A stretch of DNA of 64,000 bases. It comes from Diplolepis rosae. Its lineage: Eukaryota > Arthropoda > Insecta > Hymenoptera > Diplolepididae. Position 1 is the stretch's first letter. Each line of letters starts with the position of its first letter. The notes beneath the pieces are model-generated. The model ran no database searches. It had not been told where the DNA came from and worked only from the letters and a program-made list of their open reading frames with translations. Where the stretch lies: assembly GCA_030998225.1 (NCBI GenBank), contig JAPYXD010000697.1:930001-994000 (forward strand), read 5' to 3'. Positions 1 through 10,800 of this stretch are shown one piece after another. Both the position numbers and the translations under genes were made by a program.

Positions 1-6
1 TATTTT

Positions 7-79
7 GAATAACGTGCTGAGTGTTTAATACAAGGAGGCAGTTATTCTTTGATTTTATATTTTATTTCAATCTTACTTT
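7..79. repeat. Representative 73 bp monomer
   Basis: First full monomer counted from the core G. Order of parts: conserved core GAATAACGTGCTGAGTGT; TTAATACAA; variable GGAGG; GCAGTTATTC; T-rich tail TTGATTTTATATTTTATTT, then CAATCTTACTTT. The core and the AATACAA segment hardly vary across the window. Most differences lie in the five bases after AATACAA, in TTATT against TTGTT, in CTTTG / CTTCG / CGTTAA / ATTTG, and in the ending CAATCTT / CAATGTT / CAACCTTG. Confidence 0.95.
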
Positions 80-225
80 GAATAACGTGCTGAGTGTTTA
101 ATACAACCGGGCAGTTATTCGTTGATTTTATATTTTATTTCAATCTTATTTTGAATAACGTGCTGAGTGTTTAATACAACCGGGCAGTTATTCGTTGATT
201 TTATATTTTATTTCAATCTTATTTT

Positions 226-299
226 GAATAACGTGCTGAGTGTTCAATACAACCAGGCAGTTATTCTTTGATTTTATATTGTTATTTCAACCTTGTTTT
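226..299. repeat. Representative 74 bp monomer (type S1)
   Basis: This monomer has TTCAATACAACCAGG in the first half and a TATTGTTATTTCAACC tail, one base longer than the standard form. It is usually followed by a type S2 monomer (GCAGAGTGTCGAATAC, tail TTTTTTATTTTATTTC) and then a type S3 monomer (AATACAAGGAGGCAG). The S1-S2-S3 trimer is 220 bp and recurs many times, mainly in domain II. Confidence 0.9.
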
Positions 300-1982
300 G
301 AATAACGTGCAGAGTGTCGAATACAACGAGGCAGTTGTTCTTCGATTTTTTATTTTATTTCAATGTTATTTTGAATAACGTGCTGAGTGTTTAATACAAG
401 GAGGCAGTTGTTCTTTGATTTTATATTTCATTTCAATTTTATTTTGAATAACGTGCAGAGTGTCGAATACAACGAGGCAGTTGTTCTTCGATTTTTTATT
501 TTATTTCAATGTTATTTTGAATAACGTGCTGAGTGTTTAATACAACCAGGCAGTTATTCTTTATTTTATATTTTATTTCAATCTTATTTTGAATAACGTG
601 CTGAGTGTTTAATACAAGGAGGCAGTTGTTCTTTGATTTTATATTTTTATTTCAATCTTATTTTGAATAACGTGCTGAGTGTTTAATACAACCGGGCAGT
701 TATTCGTTAATTTTATATTTTATTTTAATGTTATTTTGAATAACGTGCTGAGTGTTTAATACAAGGAGGCAGTTGTTCTTTGATTTTATATTTCATTTCA
801 ATTTTATTTTGAATAACGTGCAGAGTGTTTAATACAATGAGGTAGTTATCCTTTATTTTATATTTTATTTCAATCTTATTTTGAATAACGTGCTGAGTGT
901 TTAATACAACGAGGTAGTTATTCTTTGATTTTATATTTTATTTCAATCTTACTTTGAATAACGTGCTGAGTGTTCAATACAACCAGGCAGTTATTCTTTG
1001 ATTTTATATTGTTATTTCAACCTTGTTTTGAATAACGTGCAGAGTGTCGAATACAACGAGGCAGTTGTTTTTCGTTGTAATATTTTATTTCAATCTTATT
1101 TTGAATAACGTGCTGAGTGTTTAATACAACGAGGCAGTTGTTCTTCGATTTTCTATTTCATTTCAATGTTATTTTTAATAACGTGCTAAGTGTTTAATAC
1201 AACCGGGCAGTTATTCGTTAATTTTATATTTTATTTCAATGTTACTTTGAATAACGTGCTGAGTGTTTAATACAACGAGGCAGTTGTTCTTTGATTTTAT
1301 ATTTTGTTTCAATCTTATTTTAAAAAACGTGCTGAGTGTTTAATACAAGGAGGCAGTTGTTCTTTGATTTTATATTTTTATTTCAATCTTATTTTGAATA
1401 ACGTGCTGAGTGTTTAATACAACGAGGTAGTTATTATTTGTTTTAATATTTTATTTCAATCTTATTTTGAATAACGTGCTGAGTGTTTAATACAACGAGG
1501 CAGTTGTTCTTCGATTTTATATTTTTATTTCAATGTTATTTTGAATAACGTGCTGAGTGTTTAATATAACGAGGCAGTTGTTCTTCGATTTTCTAATTCA
1601 TTTCAATGTTATTTTGAATAACGTGCTAAGTGTTTAATACAACCGGGCAGTTATTCGTTAATTTTATATTTTATTTTAATGTTATTTTGAATAACGTGCT
1701 GAGTGTTTAATACAAGGAGGTAGTTATTATTTGTTTTCATATTTTATTTCAATGTTATTTTGAATAACGTGCTGAGTGTTTAATACAAGGAGGTAGTTAT
1801 TCTTTAATTTTTTATTTTATTTCAATGTTATTTTGAATAACGTGCTGAGTGTTTAATACAACGAGGCAGTTGTTCTTTGATTTTATATTTTTATTTCAAT
1901 CTTATTTTGAATAACGTGCTGAGTGTTTAATACAAGGAGGCAGTTATTATTTGTTTTTATATTTTTATTTCAATGTTATTTT

Positions 1983-2866
1983 GAATAACGTGCGGAGTGT
2001 TTAATACAACGACGTAGTTATTCTTTGATTTTATATTTTATTTCAATTTTACTTTGAATAACGTGCTGAGTTTTCAATACAACCAGGCAGTTATTCGTTA
2101 ATTTTATATTTTATTTCAATCATATTTTGAATAACGTGCTGAGTGTTTAATACAACGAGGCAGGTTTTCTTTAATTTTATATTTTTATTTTTATCTCGTT
2201 TTTAAATAACGTGCTGAGTGTTTAATACAACGAGGCAGTTGTTTTTCGTTTTAATATTTTATTTCAATCTTATTTTGAATAACGTGCTGAGTGTTTAATA
2301 CGACGAGGCAGTTGTTCTTCGATTTTGTATTTCATTTCAATTTTATTTTGAATAACGTGCTGAGTTTTTAATACAACCAGGCAGTTGTTCTTCGATTTTA
2401 TATTTTTATTTCAATCTTATTTTGAATAATGTGCGGAGTGTTCAATACAACGAGACAGTTGTTCTTTAATTTTTTATTTTATTTCAATGTTATTTTGAAT
2501 AACGTGCGGAGTGTTTAATACAACGACGTAGTTATTCTTTGATTTTATATTTTATTTCAATTTTACTTTGAATAACGTGCTGAGTTTTCAATACAACCAG
2601 GCAGTTATTCGTTAATTTTATATTTTATTTCAATCATATTTTGAATAACGTGCTGAGTGTTTAATACAACGAGGCAGGTTTTCTTTAATTTTATATTTTT
2701 ATTTTTATCTCGTTTTTAAATAACGTGCTGAGTGTTTAATACAACGAGGCAGTTGTTTTTCGTTTTAATATTTTATTTCAATCTTATTTTGAATAACGTG
2801 CTGAGTGTTTAATACAACGAGGCAGTTGTTCTTCGATTTTGTATTTCATTTCAATTTTATTTTGAA
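1983..2866. repeat. 7-monomer tandem duplication, 514 bp period
   Basis: The monomer with GCGGAG, CGACGTAG and the ending CAATTTTACTTTG starts at 1983 and again at 2497. It is followed in both copies by GAGTTTTCAATACAACC, CAATCATATT, GGCAGGTTTTC with ATCTCG, and GGCAGTTGTTTTTCG monomers. The second copy matches for about five monomers. It then switches at about 2,866 to an AAAGAGG monomer where the first copy has GAGTTTTTAATACAACC. A single base difference (TACGACG against TACAACG) is visible within the matched part. Confidence 0.85.
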
Positions 2867-3430
2867 TAACGTGCTGAGTGTTTAATACAAAGAGGCAGTT
2901 ATTATTTGTTTTTATATTTTTATTTCAATCTTATTTTGAATAACGTGCTGAGTGTTTAATACAAGGAGGTAGTTATACTTTAATTTTTTATTTTATTTCA
3001 ATGTTATTTTGAATAACGTGCTGAGTGTTTAATACAAGGAGGCAGTTGTTCTTTGATTTTATATTTTTATTTCAATCTTATTTTGAATAACGTGCTGAGT
3101 GTTTAATATAACCAGGCAGTTATTCTTTGATTTTATATTTTTATTTCTATCTCGTTTTTAAATAACGTGCTGAGTGTTCAATACAACCAGGCAGATATTC
3201 TTTGGTTTTATATTGTTATTTCAAACTTGTTTTAAATAACGTGCTGAGTGTCGAATACAACCAGGCAGTTATTCTTTGATTTTATATTTTATTTCAATTT
3301 TAGTTTAAATAACGTGCTGAGTGTTTAATACAACGAGGCAGTTGTTTTTCGATTTTATATTTTTATTTCAATCTTATTTTGAAAAACGTGCTGAGTGTTT
3401 AATACAACGAGGTAGTAATTCTTTGATTTT

Positions 3431-5628
3431 ATATATTATTTCAATCGTACTTTGAATAACGTGCTGAGTGTTTAATACAACGAGGCAGTTGTTCTACGAT
3501 TTTATATTTTTATTTCAATCTTATTTTGAATAATGTGCGGAGTGTTCAATACAACGAGACAGTTGTTCTTTAATTTTATATTTCATTTCAATTTTACGTT
3601 GAATAACGTGCTGAGTGTTTAATACAACGAGGCAGTTGTTCTTTGATTTTATATTTTGTTTCAATCTTATTTTGAAAAACGTGCTGAGTGTTTAATACAA
3701 GGAGGCAGTTGTTCTTTGATTTTATATTTTTATTTCAATCTTATTTTGAATAACGTGCTGAGTGTTTAATACAAGGAGGCAGTTATTATTTGTTTTAATA
3801 TTTTATTTCAATCTTATTTTGAATAACGTGCTGAGTGTTTAATATAACGAGGCAGTTGTTCTTCGATTTTCTATTTCATTTCAATGTTATTTTTAATAAC
3901 GTGCTAAGTGTTTAATACAACCGGGCAGTTATTCGTTAATTTTATATTTTATTTCAATGTTACTTTGAATAACGTGCTGAGTGTTTAATACAACGAGGCA
4001 GTTGTTCTTTGATTTTATATTTTTATTTCAATCTTATTTTGAATAACGTGCTGAGTGTTTAATACAACGAGGCAGTTGTTTTTCGTTGTAATATTTTATT
4101 TCAATCTTATTTTGAATAACGTGCTGAGTGTTTAATACAAGGAGGTAGTTATACTTTAATTTTTTATTTTATTTCAATGTTATTTTGAATAACGTGCTGA
4201 GTGTTTAATACAACGAGGCAGTTATTTTTTGATTTTATATTTTATTTCAATCTTATTTTGAATAACGTGCTGAGTGTTTAATACAAGGAGGCAGTTATTA
4301 TTTGTTTTAATATTTTATTTCAATCTTATTTTGAATAACGTGCTGAGTGTTTAATACAACGAGGCAGTTGTTCTTCGATTTTCTATTTCATTTCAATGTT
4401 ATTTTGAATAACGTGCTAAGTGTTTAATACAACCAGGCAGTTGTTCTTCGATTTTATATTTTTATTTCAATCTTATTTTGAAAAACGTGCTGAGTGTTTA
4501 ATACAACTAGGTAGTAATTCTTTGATTTTATATATTATTTCAATCGTACTTTGAATAACGTGCTGAGTGTTTAATACAACGAGGCAGTTGTTCTTCGATT
4601 TTATATTTTTATTTCAATCTTATTTTGAATAATGTGCGGAGTGTTCAATACAACGAGACAGTTGTTCTTTAATTTTATATTTTTATTTCAATCTTATTTT
4701 GAATAACGTGCTGAGTGTTTAATACAACGAGGCAGTTGTTCTTTGATTTTATATTTTGTTTCAATCTTATTTTAAAAAACGTGCTGAGTGTTTAATACAA
4801 GGAGGCAGTTGTTCTTTGATTTTATATTTTTATTTCAATCTTATTTTGAATAACGTGCTGAGTGTTTAATACAAGGAGGCAGTTATTATTTGTTTTAATA
4901 CTTTATTTCAATCTTATTTTGAATAACGTGCTGAGTGTTTAATATAACGAGGCAGTTGTTCTTCGATTTTCTATTTCATTTCAATGTTATTTTTAATAAC
5001 GTGCTAAGTGTTTAATACAACCGGGCAGTTATTCGTTAATTTTATATTTTATTTCAATGTTACTTTGAATAACGTGCTGAGTGTTTAATACAACGAGGCA
5101 GTTGTTCTTTGATTTTATATTTTTATTTCAATCTTATTTTGAATAACGTGCTGAGTGTTTAATACCACGAGGCAGTTGTTTTTCGTTGTAATATTTTATT
5201 TCAATCTTATTTTGAATAACGTGCTGAGTGTTTAATACGACGAGGCAGTTGTTCTTTAATTTTTTATTTTATTTCAATGTTATTTTGAATAACGTGCTGA
5301 GTGTTTAATACAACGAGGCAGTTGTTCTTTGATTTTATATTTTATTTCAATCTTATTTTGAATAACGTGCTGAGTGTTTAATACAAGGAGGCAGTTATTA
5401 TTTGTTTTAATATTTTATTTCAATCTTATTTTGAATAACGTGCTGAGTGTTTAATATAACGAGGCAGTTGTTCTTCGATTTTCTATTTCATTTCAATGTT
5501 ATTTTGAATAACGTGCTAAGTGTTTAATACAACCGGGCAGTTATTCGTTAATTTTATATTTTATTTCAATGTTATTTTGAATAACGTGCTAAGTGTTTAA
5601 TACAACCGGGCAGTTATTCGTTAATTTT
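3431..5628. repeat. 15-monomer tandem duplication, 1,099 bp period
   Basis: The rare tail ATATATTATTTCAATCG occurs at 3431 and 4530, in a similar order of neighbours (a GCGGAGTGTTCAATAC monomer with GAGACAG, a TTTTAAAAAACG monomer, an ATTATTTG monomer, then TATAACGAGG with a TTTTTAATAACG junction). The same pair recurs at 9519 and 10617, spaced 1,098 bp. The right limit is an estimate, one period past the second marker. Confidence 0.75.
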
Positions 5629-7852
5629 ATATTTTATTTTAATGTTATTTTGAATAACGTGCTGAGTGTTTAATACAAGGAGGTAGTTATTCTTTAATTT
5701 TTTATTTTATTTCAATGTTATTTTGAATAACGTGCTGAGTGTTTAATACAACGAGGCAGTTGTTCTTTGATTTTATATTTTGTTTCAATCTTATTTTAAA
5801 AAACGTGCTGAGTGTTTAATACAAGGAGGCAGTTGTTCTTTGATTTTATATTTTTATTTCAATCTTATTTTGAATAACGTGCTGAGTGTTTAATACAAGG
5901 AGGCAGTTATTATTTGTTTTAATATTTTATTTCAATCTTATTTTGAATAACGTGCTGAGTGTTTAATACAACGAGGCAGTTGTTCTTCGATTTTGTATTT
6001 CATTTCAATTTTATTTTGAATAACGTGCTGAGTTTTTAATACAACCAGGCAGTTGTTCTTCGATTTTATATTTTTATTTCAATCTTATTTTGAATAATGT
6101 GCGGAGTGTTCAATACAACGAGACAGTTGTTCTTTAATTTTTTATTTTATTTCAATGTTATTTTGAATAACGTGCGGAGTGTTTAATACAACGACGTAGT
6201 TATTCTTTGATTTTATATTTTTATTTCAATGTTATTTTGAATAACGTGCAGAGTGTTTAATACAAGGAGGCAGTTGTTCGTTGTTTTTATACTTTTATTT
6301 CAATCTTATTTTGAATAACGTGCTGAGTGTCGAATACAACGAGGCAGTTGTTCTTCGATTTTTTATTTTATTTCAATGTTATTTTGAATAACGTGCTGAG
6401 TGTTTAATACAAGGAGGCAGTTATTCGTTAATTTTATATTTTATTTCAATCTTATTTCGAATAACGTGCTGAGTGTTTAATACAACGAGGTAGTTATTCT
6501 TTGATTTTATATTTTATGTCAATCTTACTTTGAATAACGTGCTGAGTGTTCAATACAACCAGGCAGTTATTCTTTGATTTTATATTGTTATTTCAACCTT
6601 GTTTTGAATAACGTGCAGAGTGTCGAATACAACGAGGCAGTTGTTCTTCGATTTTTTATTTTATTTCAATGTTATTTTGAATAACGTGCTGAGTGTTTAA
6701 TACAAGGAGGCAGTTATTCTTTGATTTTATATTTTATTTCAATCTTACTTTGAATAACGTGCTGAGTGTTTAATACAACCAGGCAGTTATTCTTTGATTT
6801 TATATTGTTATTTCAACCTTGTTTTGAATAACGTGCAGAGTGTCGAATACAACGAGGCAGTTGTTCTTCGATTTTTTATTTTATTTCAATGTTATTTTGA
6901 ATAACGTGCTGAGTGTTTAATACAAGGAGGCAGTTATTCGTTAATTTTATATTTTATTTCAATCTTATTTCGAATAACGTGCTGAGTGTTTAATACAACG
7001 AGGTAGTTATTCTTTGATTTTATATTTTATTTCAATCTTACTTTGAATAACGTGCTGAGTGTTTAATACAACCGGGCAGTTATTCGTTGATTTTATATTT
7101 TATTTCAATCTTATTTTGAATAACGTGCTGAGTGTTCAATACAACCAGGCAGTTATTCTTTGATTTTATATTGTTATTTCAACCTTGTTTTGAATAACGT
7201 GCAGAGTGTCGAATACAACGAGGCAGTTGTTCTTCGATTTTTTATTTTATTTCAATGTTATTTTGAATAACGTGCTGAGTGTTTAATACAAGGAGGCAGT
7301 TGTTCTTTGATTTTATATTTCATTTCAATTTTATTTTGAATAACGTGCAGAGTGTTTAATACAACGAGGTAGTTATTTTTTGATTTTATATTTTATTTCA
7401 ATCTTATTTTGAATAACGTGCTGAGTGTTTAATACAAGGAGGCAGTTATTCGTTAATTTTATATTTTATTTCAATCTTATTTCGAATAACGTGCTGAGTG
7501 TTTAATACAACGACGTAGTTATTCTTTGATTTTATATTTTATTTCAATTTTACTTTGAATAACGTGCTGAGTTTTCAATACAACCAGGCAGTTATTCGTT
7601 AATTTTATATTTTATTTCAATCATATTTTGAATAACGTGCTGAGTGTTTAATACAACGAGGCAGTTGTTTTTCGTTTTAATATTTTATTTCAATCTTATT
7701 TTGAATAACGTGCTGAGTGTTTAATACAACGAGGCAGTTGTTCTTCGATTTTGTATTTCATTTCAATTTTATTTTGAATAACGTGCTGAGTGTTTAATAC
7801 AAAGAGGCAGTTATTATTTGTTTTTATATTTTTATTTCAATCTTATTTTGAA

Positions 7853-10800
7853 TAACGTGCTGAGTGTTTAATACAAGGAGGTAGTTATTCTTTAATTTTT
7901 TATTTTATTTCAATGTTATTTTGAATAACGTGCTGAGTGTTTAATACAACGAGGCAGTTGTTCTTTGATTTTATATTTTTATTTCAATCTTATTTTGAAT
8001 AACGTGCTGAGTGTTTAATACAAGGAGGCAGTTATTATTTGTTTTTATATTTTTATTTCAATGTTATTTTGAATAACGTGCGGAGTGTTTAATACAACGA
8101 CGTAGTTATTCTTTGATTTTATATTTTATTTCAATTTTACTTTGAATAACGTGCTGAGTTTTCAATACAACCAGGCAGTTATTCGTTAATTTTATATTTT
8201 ATTTCAATCATATTTTGAATAACGTGCTGAGTGTTTAATACAACGAGGCAGGTTTTCTTTAATTTTATATTTTTATTTTTATCTCGTTTTTAAATAACGT
8301 GCTGAGTGTTTAATACAACGAGGCAGTTGTTTTTCGTTTTAATATTTTATTTCAATCTTATTTTGAATAACGTGCTGAGTGTTTAATACGACGAGGCAGT
8401 TGTTCTTCGATTTTGTATTTCATTTCAATTTTATTTTGAATAACGTGCTGAGTTTTTAATACAACCAGGCAGTTGTTCTTCGATTTTATATTTTTATTTC
8501 AATCTTATTTTGAATAATGTGCGGAGTGTTCAATACAACGAGACAGTTGTTCTTTAATTTTTTATTTTATTTCAATGTTATTTTGAATAACGTGCGGAGT
8601 GTTTAATACAACGACGTAGTTATTCTTTGATTTTATATTTTATTTCAATGTTATTTTGAATAACGTGCTGAGTGTTTAATACAACCAGGCAGTTATTCGT
8701 TAATTTTATATTTTATTTCAATCTTATTTTGAATAACGTGCTGAGTGTTTAATACAACGAGGCAGGTTTTCTTTAATTTTATATTTTTATTTTTATCTCG
8801 TTTTTAAATAACGTGCTGAGTGTTTAATACAACGAGGCAGTTTTTTTTCGTTTTAATATTTTATTTCAATCTTATTTTGAATAACGTGCTGAGTGTTTAA
8901 TACAACGAGGCAGTTGTTCTTCGATTTTGTATTTCATTTCAATTTTATTTTGAATAACGTGCTGAGTGTTTAATACAAAGAGGCAGTTATTATTTGTTTT
9001 TATATTTTTATTTCAATCTTATTTTGAATAACGTGCTGAGTGTTTAATACAAGGAGGTAGTTATACTTTAATTTTTTATTTTATTTCAATGTTATTTTGA
9101 ATAACGTGCTGAGTGTTTAATACAAGGAGGCAGTTGTTCTTTGATTTTATATTTTTATTTCAATCTTATTTTGAATAACGTGCTGAGTGTTTAATATAAC
9201 CAGGCAGTTATTCTTTGATTTTATATTTTTATTTCTATCTCGTTTTTAAATAACGTGCTGAGTGTTCAATACAACCAGGCAGATATTCTTTGGTTTTATA
9301 TTGTTATTTCAAACTTGTTTTAAATAACGTGCTGAGTGTCGAATACAACCAGGCAGTTATTCTTTGATTTTATATTTTATTTCAATTTTAGTTTAAATAA
9401 CGTGCTGAGTGTTTAATACAACGAGGCAGTTGTTTTTCGATTTTATATTTTTATTTCAATCTTATTTTGAAAAACGTGCTGAGTGTTTAATACAACGAGG
9501 TAGTAATTCTTTGATTTTATATATTATTTCAATCGTACTTTGAATAACGTGCTGAGTGTTTAATACAACGAGGCAGTTGTTCTACGATTTTATATTTTTA
9601 TTTCAATCTTATTTTGAATAATGTGCGGAGTGTTCAATACAACGAGACAGTTGTTCTTTAATTTTATATTTCATTTCAATTTTACGTTGAATAACGTGCT
9701 GAGTGTTTAATACAACGAGGCAGTTGTTCTTTGATTTTATATTTTGTTTCAATCTTATTTTGAAAAACGTGCTGAGTGTTTAATATAACCAGGCAGTTAT
9801 TCTTTGATTTTATATTTTTATTTCAATCTTATTTTGAATAACGTGCTGAGTGTTTAATACAAGGAGGCAGTTATTATTTGTTTTAATATTTTATTTCAAT
9901 CTTATTTTGAATAACGTGCTGAGTGTTTAATATAACGAGGCAGTTGTTCTTCGATTTTCTATTTCATTTCAATGTTATTTTTAATAACGTGCTAAGTGTT
10001 TAATACAACCGGGCAGTTATTCGTTAATTTTATATTTTATTTCAATGTTACTTTGAATAACGTGCTGAGTGTTTAATACAACGAGGCAGTTGTTCTTTGA
10101 TTTTATATTTTGTTTCAATCTTATTTTGAATAACGTGCTGAGTGTTTAATACAACGAGGCAGTTGTTTTTCGTTGTAATATTTTATTTCAATCTTATTTT
10201 GAATAACGTGCTGAGTGTTTAATACAAGGAGCTAGTTATACTTTAATTTTTTATTTTATTTCAATGTTATTTTGAATAACGTGCTGAGTGTTTAATACAA
10301 GGAGGCAGTTGTTCTTTGATTTTATATTTTATTTCAATCTTATTTTGAATAACGTGCTGAGTGTTTAATACAAGGAGGCAGTTATTATTTGTTTTAATAT
10401 TTTATTTCAATCTTATTTTGAATAACGTGCTGAGTGTTTAATATAACGAGGCAGTTGTTCTTCGATTTTCTATTTCATTTCAATGTTATTTTGAATAACG
10501 TGCTAAGTGTTTAATACAACCAGGCAGTTGTTCTTCGATTTTATATTTTTATTTCAATCTTATTTTGAAAAACGTGCTGAGTGTTTAATACAACGAGGTA
10601 GTAATTCTTTGATTTTATATATTATTTCAATCGTACTTTGAATAACGTGCTGAGTGTTTAATACAACGAGGCAGTTGTTCTACGATTTTATAGTTTTATT
10701 TCAATCTTATTTTGAATAATGTGCGGAGTGTTCAATACAACGAGACAGTTGTTCTTTAATTTTATATTTTATTTCAATGTTACTTTGAATAACGTGCTGA

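Larger units (their letters stand above)
1..1764. repeat. Left-edge segment, mixed monomer types
   Basis: About 24 monomers preceding the first 6.09 kb repeat unit. S2-type monomers (GCAGAGTGTCG) stand at 309, 455 and 1039. A 72 bp monomer occurs at about 520-591, where TTCTTTGATT has lost its G, and another around 834-860 has the variant ATGAGGTAGTTATCC. The content resembles 6,500-7,450, so this is probably the tail of an earlier HOR unit cut by the window edge. Confidence 0.8.
1765..7852. repeat. Domain I HOR unit A1 (about 6.09 kb)
   Basis: Diagnostic monomers in this unit reappear 6,085-6,088 bp to the right: the GCGGAG/CGACGTAG monomer at 1983 and 8071, CAGATATTC at 3192 and 9280, ATATATTATT at 3431 and 9519, AAAGAGG at 2889 and 8977, and GTTCGTTG at 6276 and 12361. 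The unit is about 83 monomers. The limits are placed where left-flank similarity appears to start and are good only to a monomer or two. It contains nested 514 bp and 1,099 bp duplications. Confidence 0.8.

Noticed and set aside
7..30. Maf-like (TGCTGAGT) or E-box-like (AACGTG) transcription factor site
   Set aside because: Short matches of this kind occur by chance. With no gene nearby and no matching half-site, there is no support for a regulatory role of that type.
170..200. CENP-B box (CGGG and TTCG both occur in CCGGGCAGTTATTCG monomers)
   Set aside because: The two conserved parts are in the wrong order and spacing on both strands for the known box, which needs TTCG before A and CGGG.
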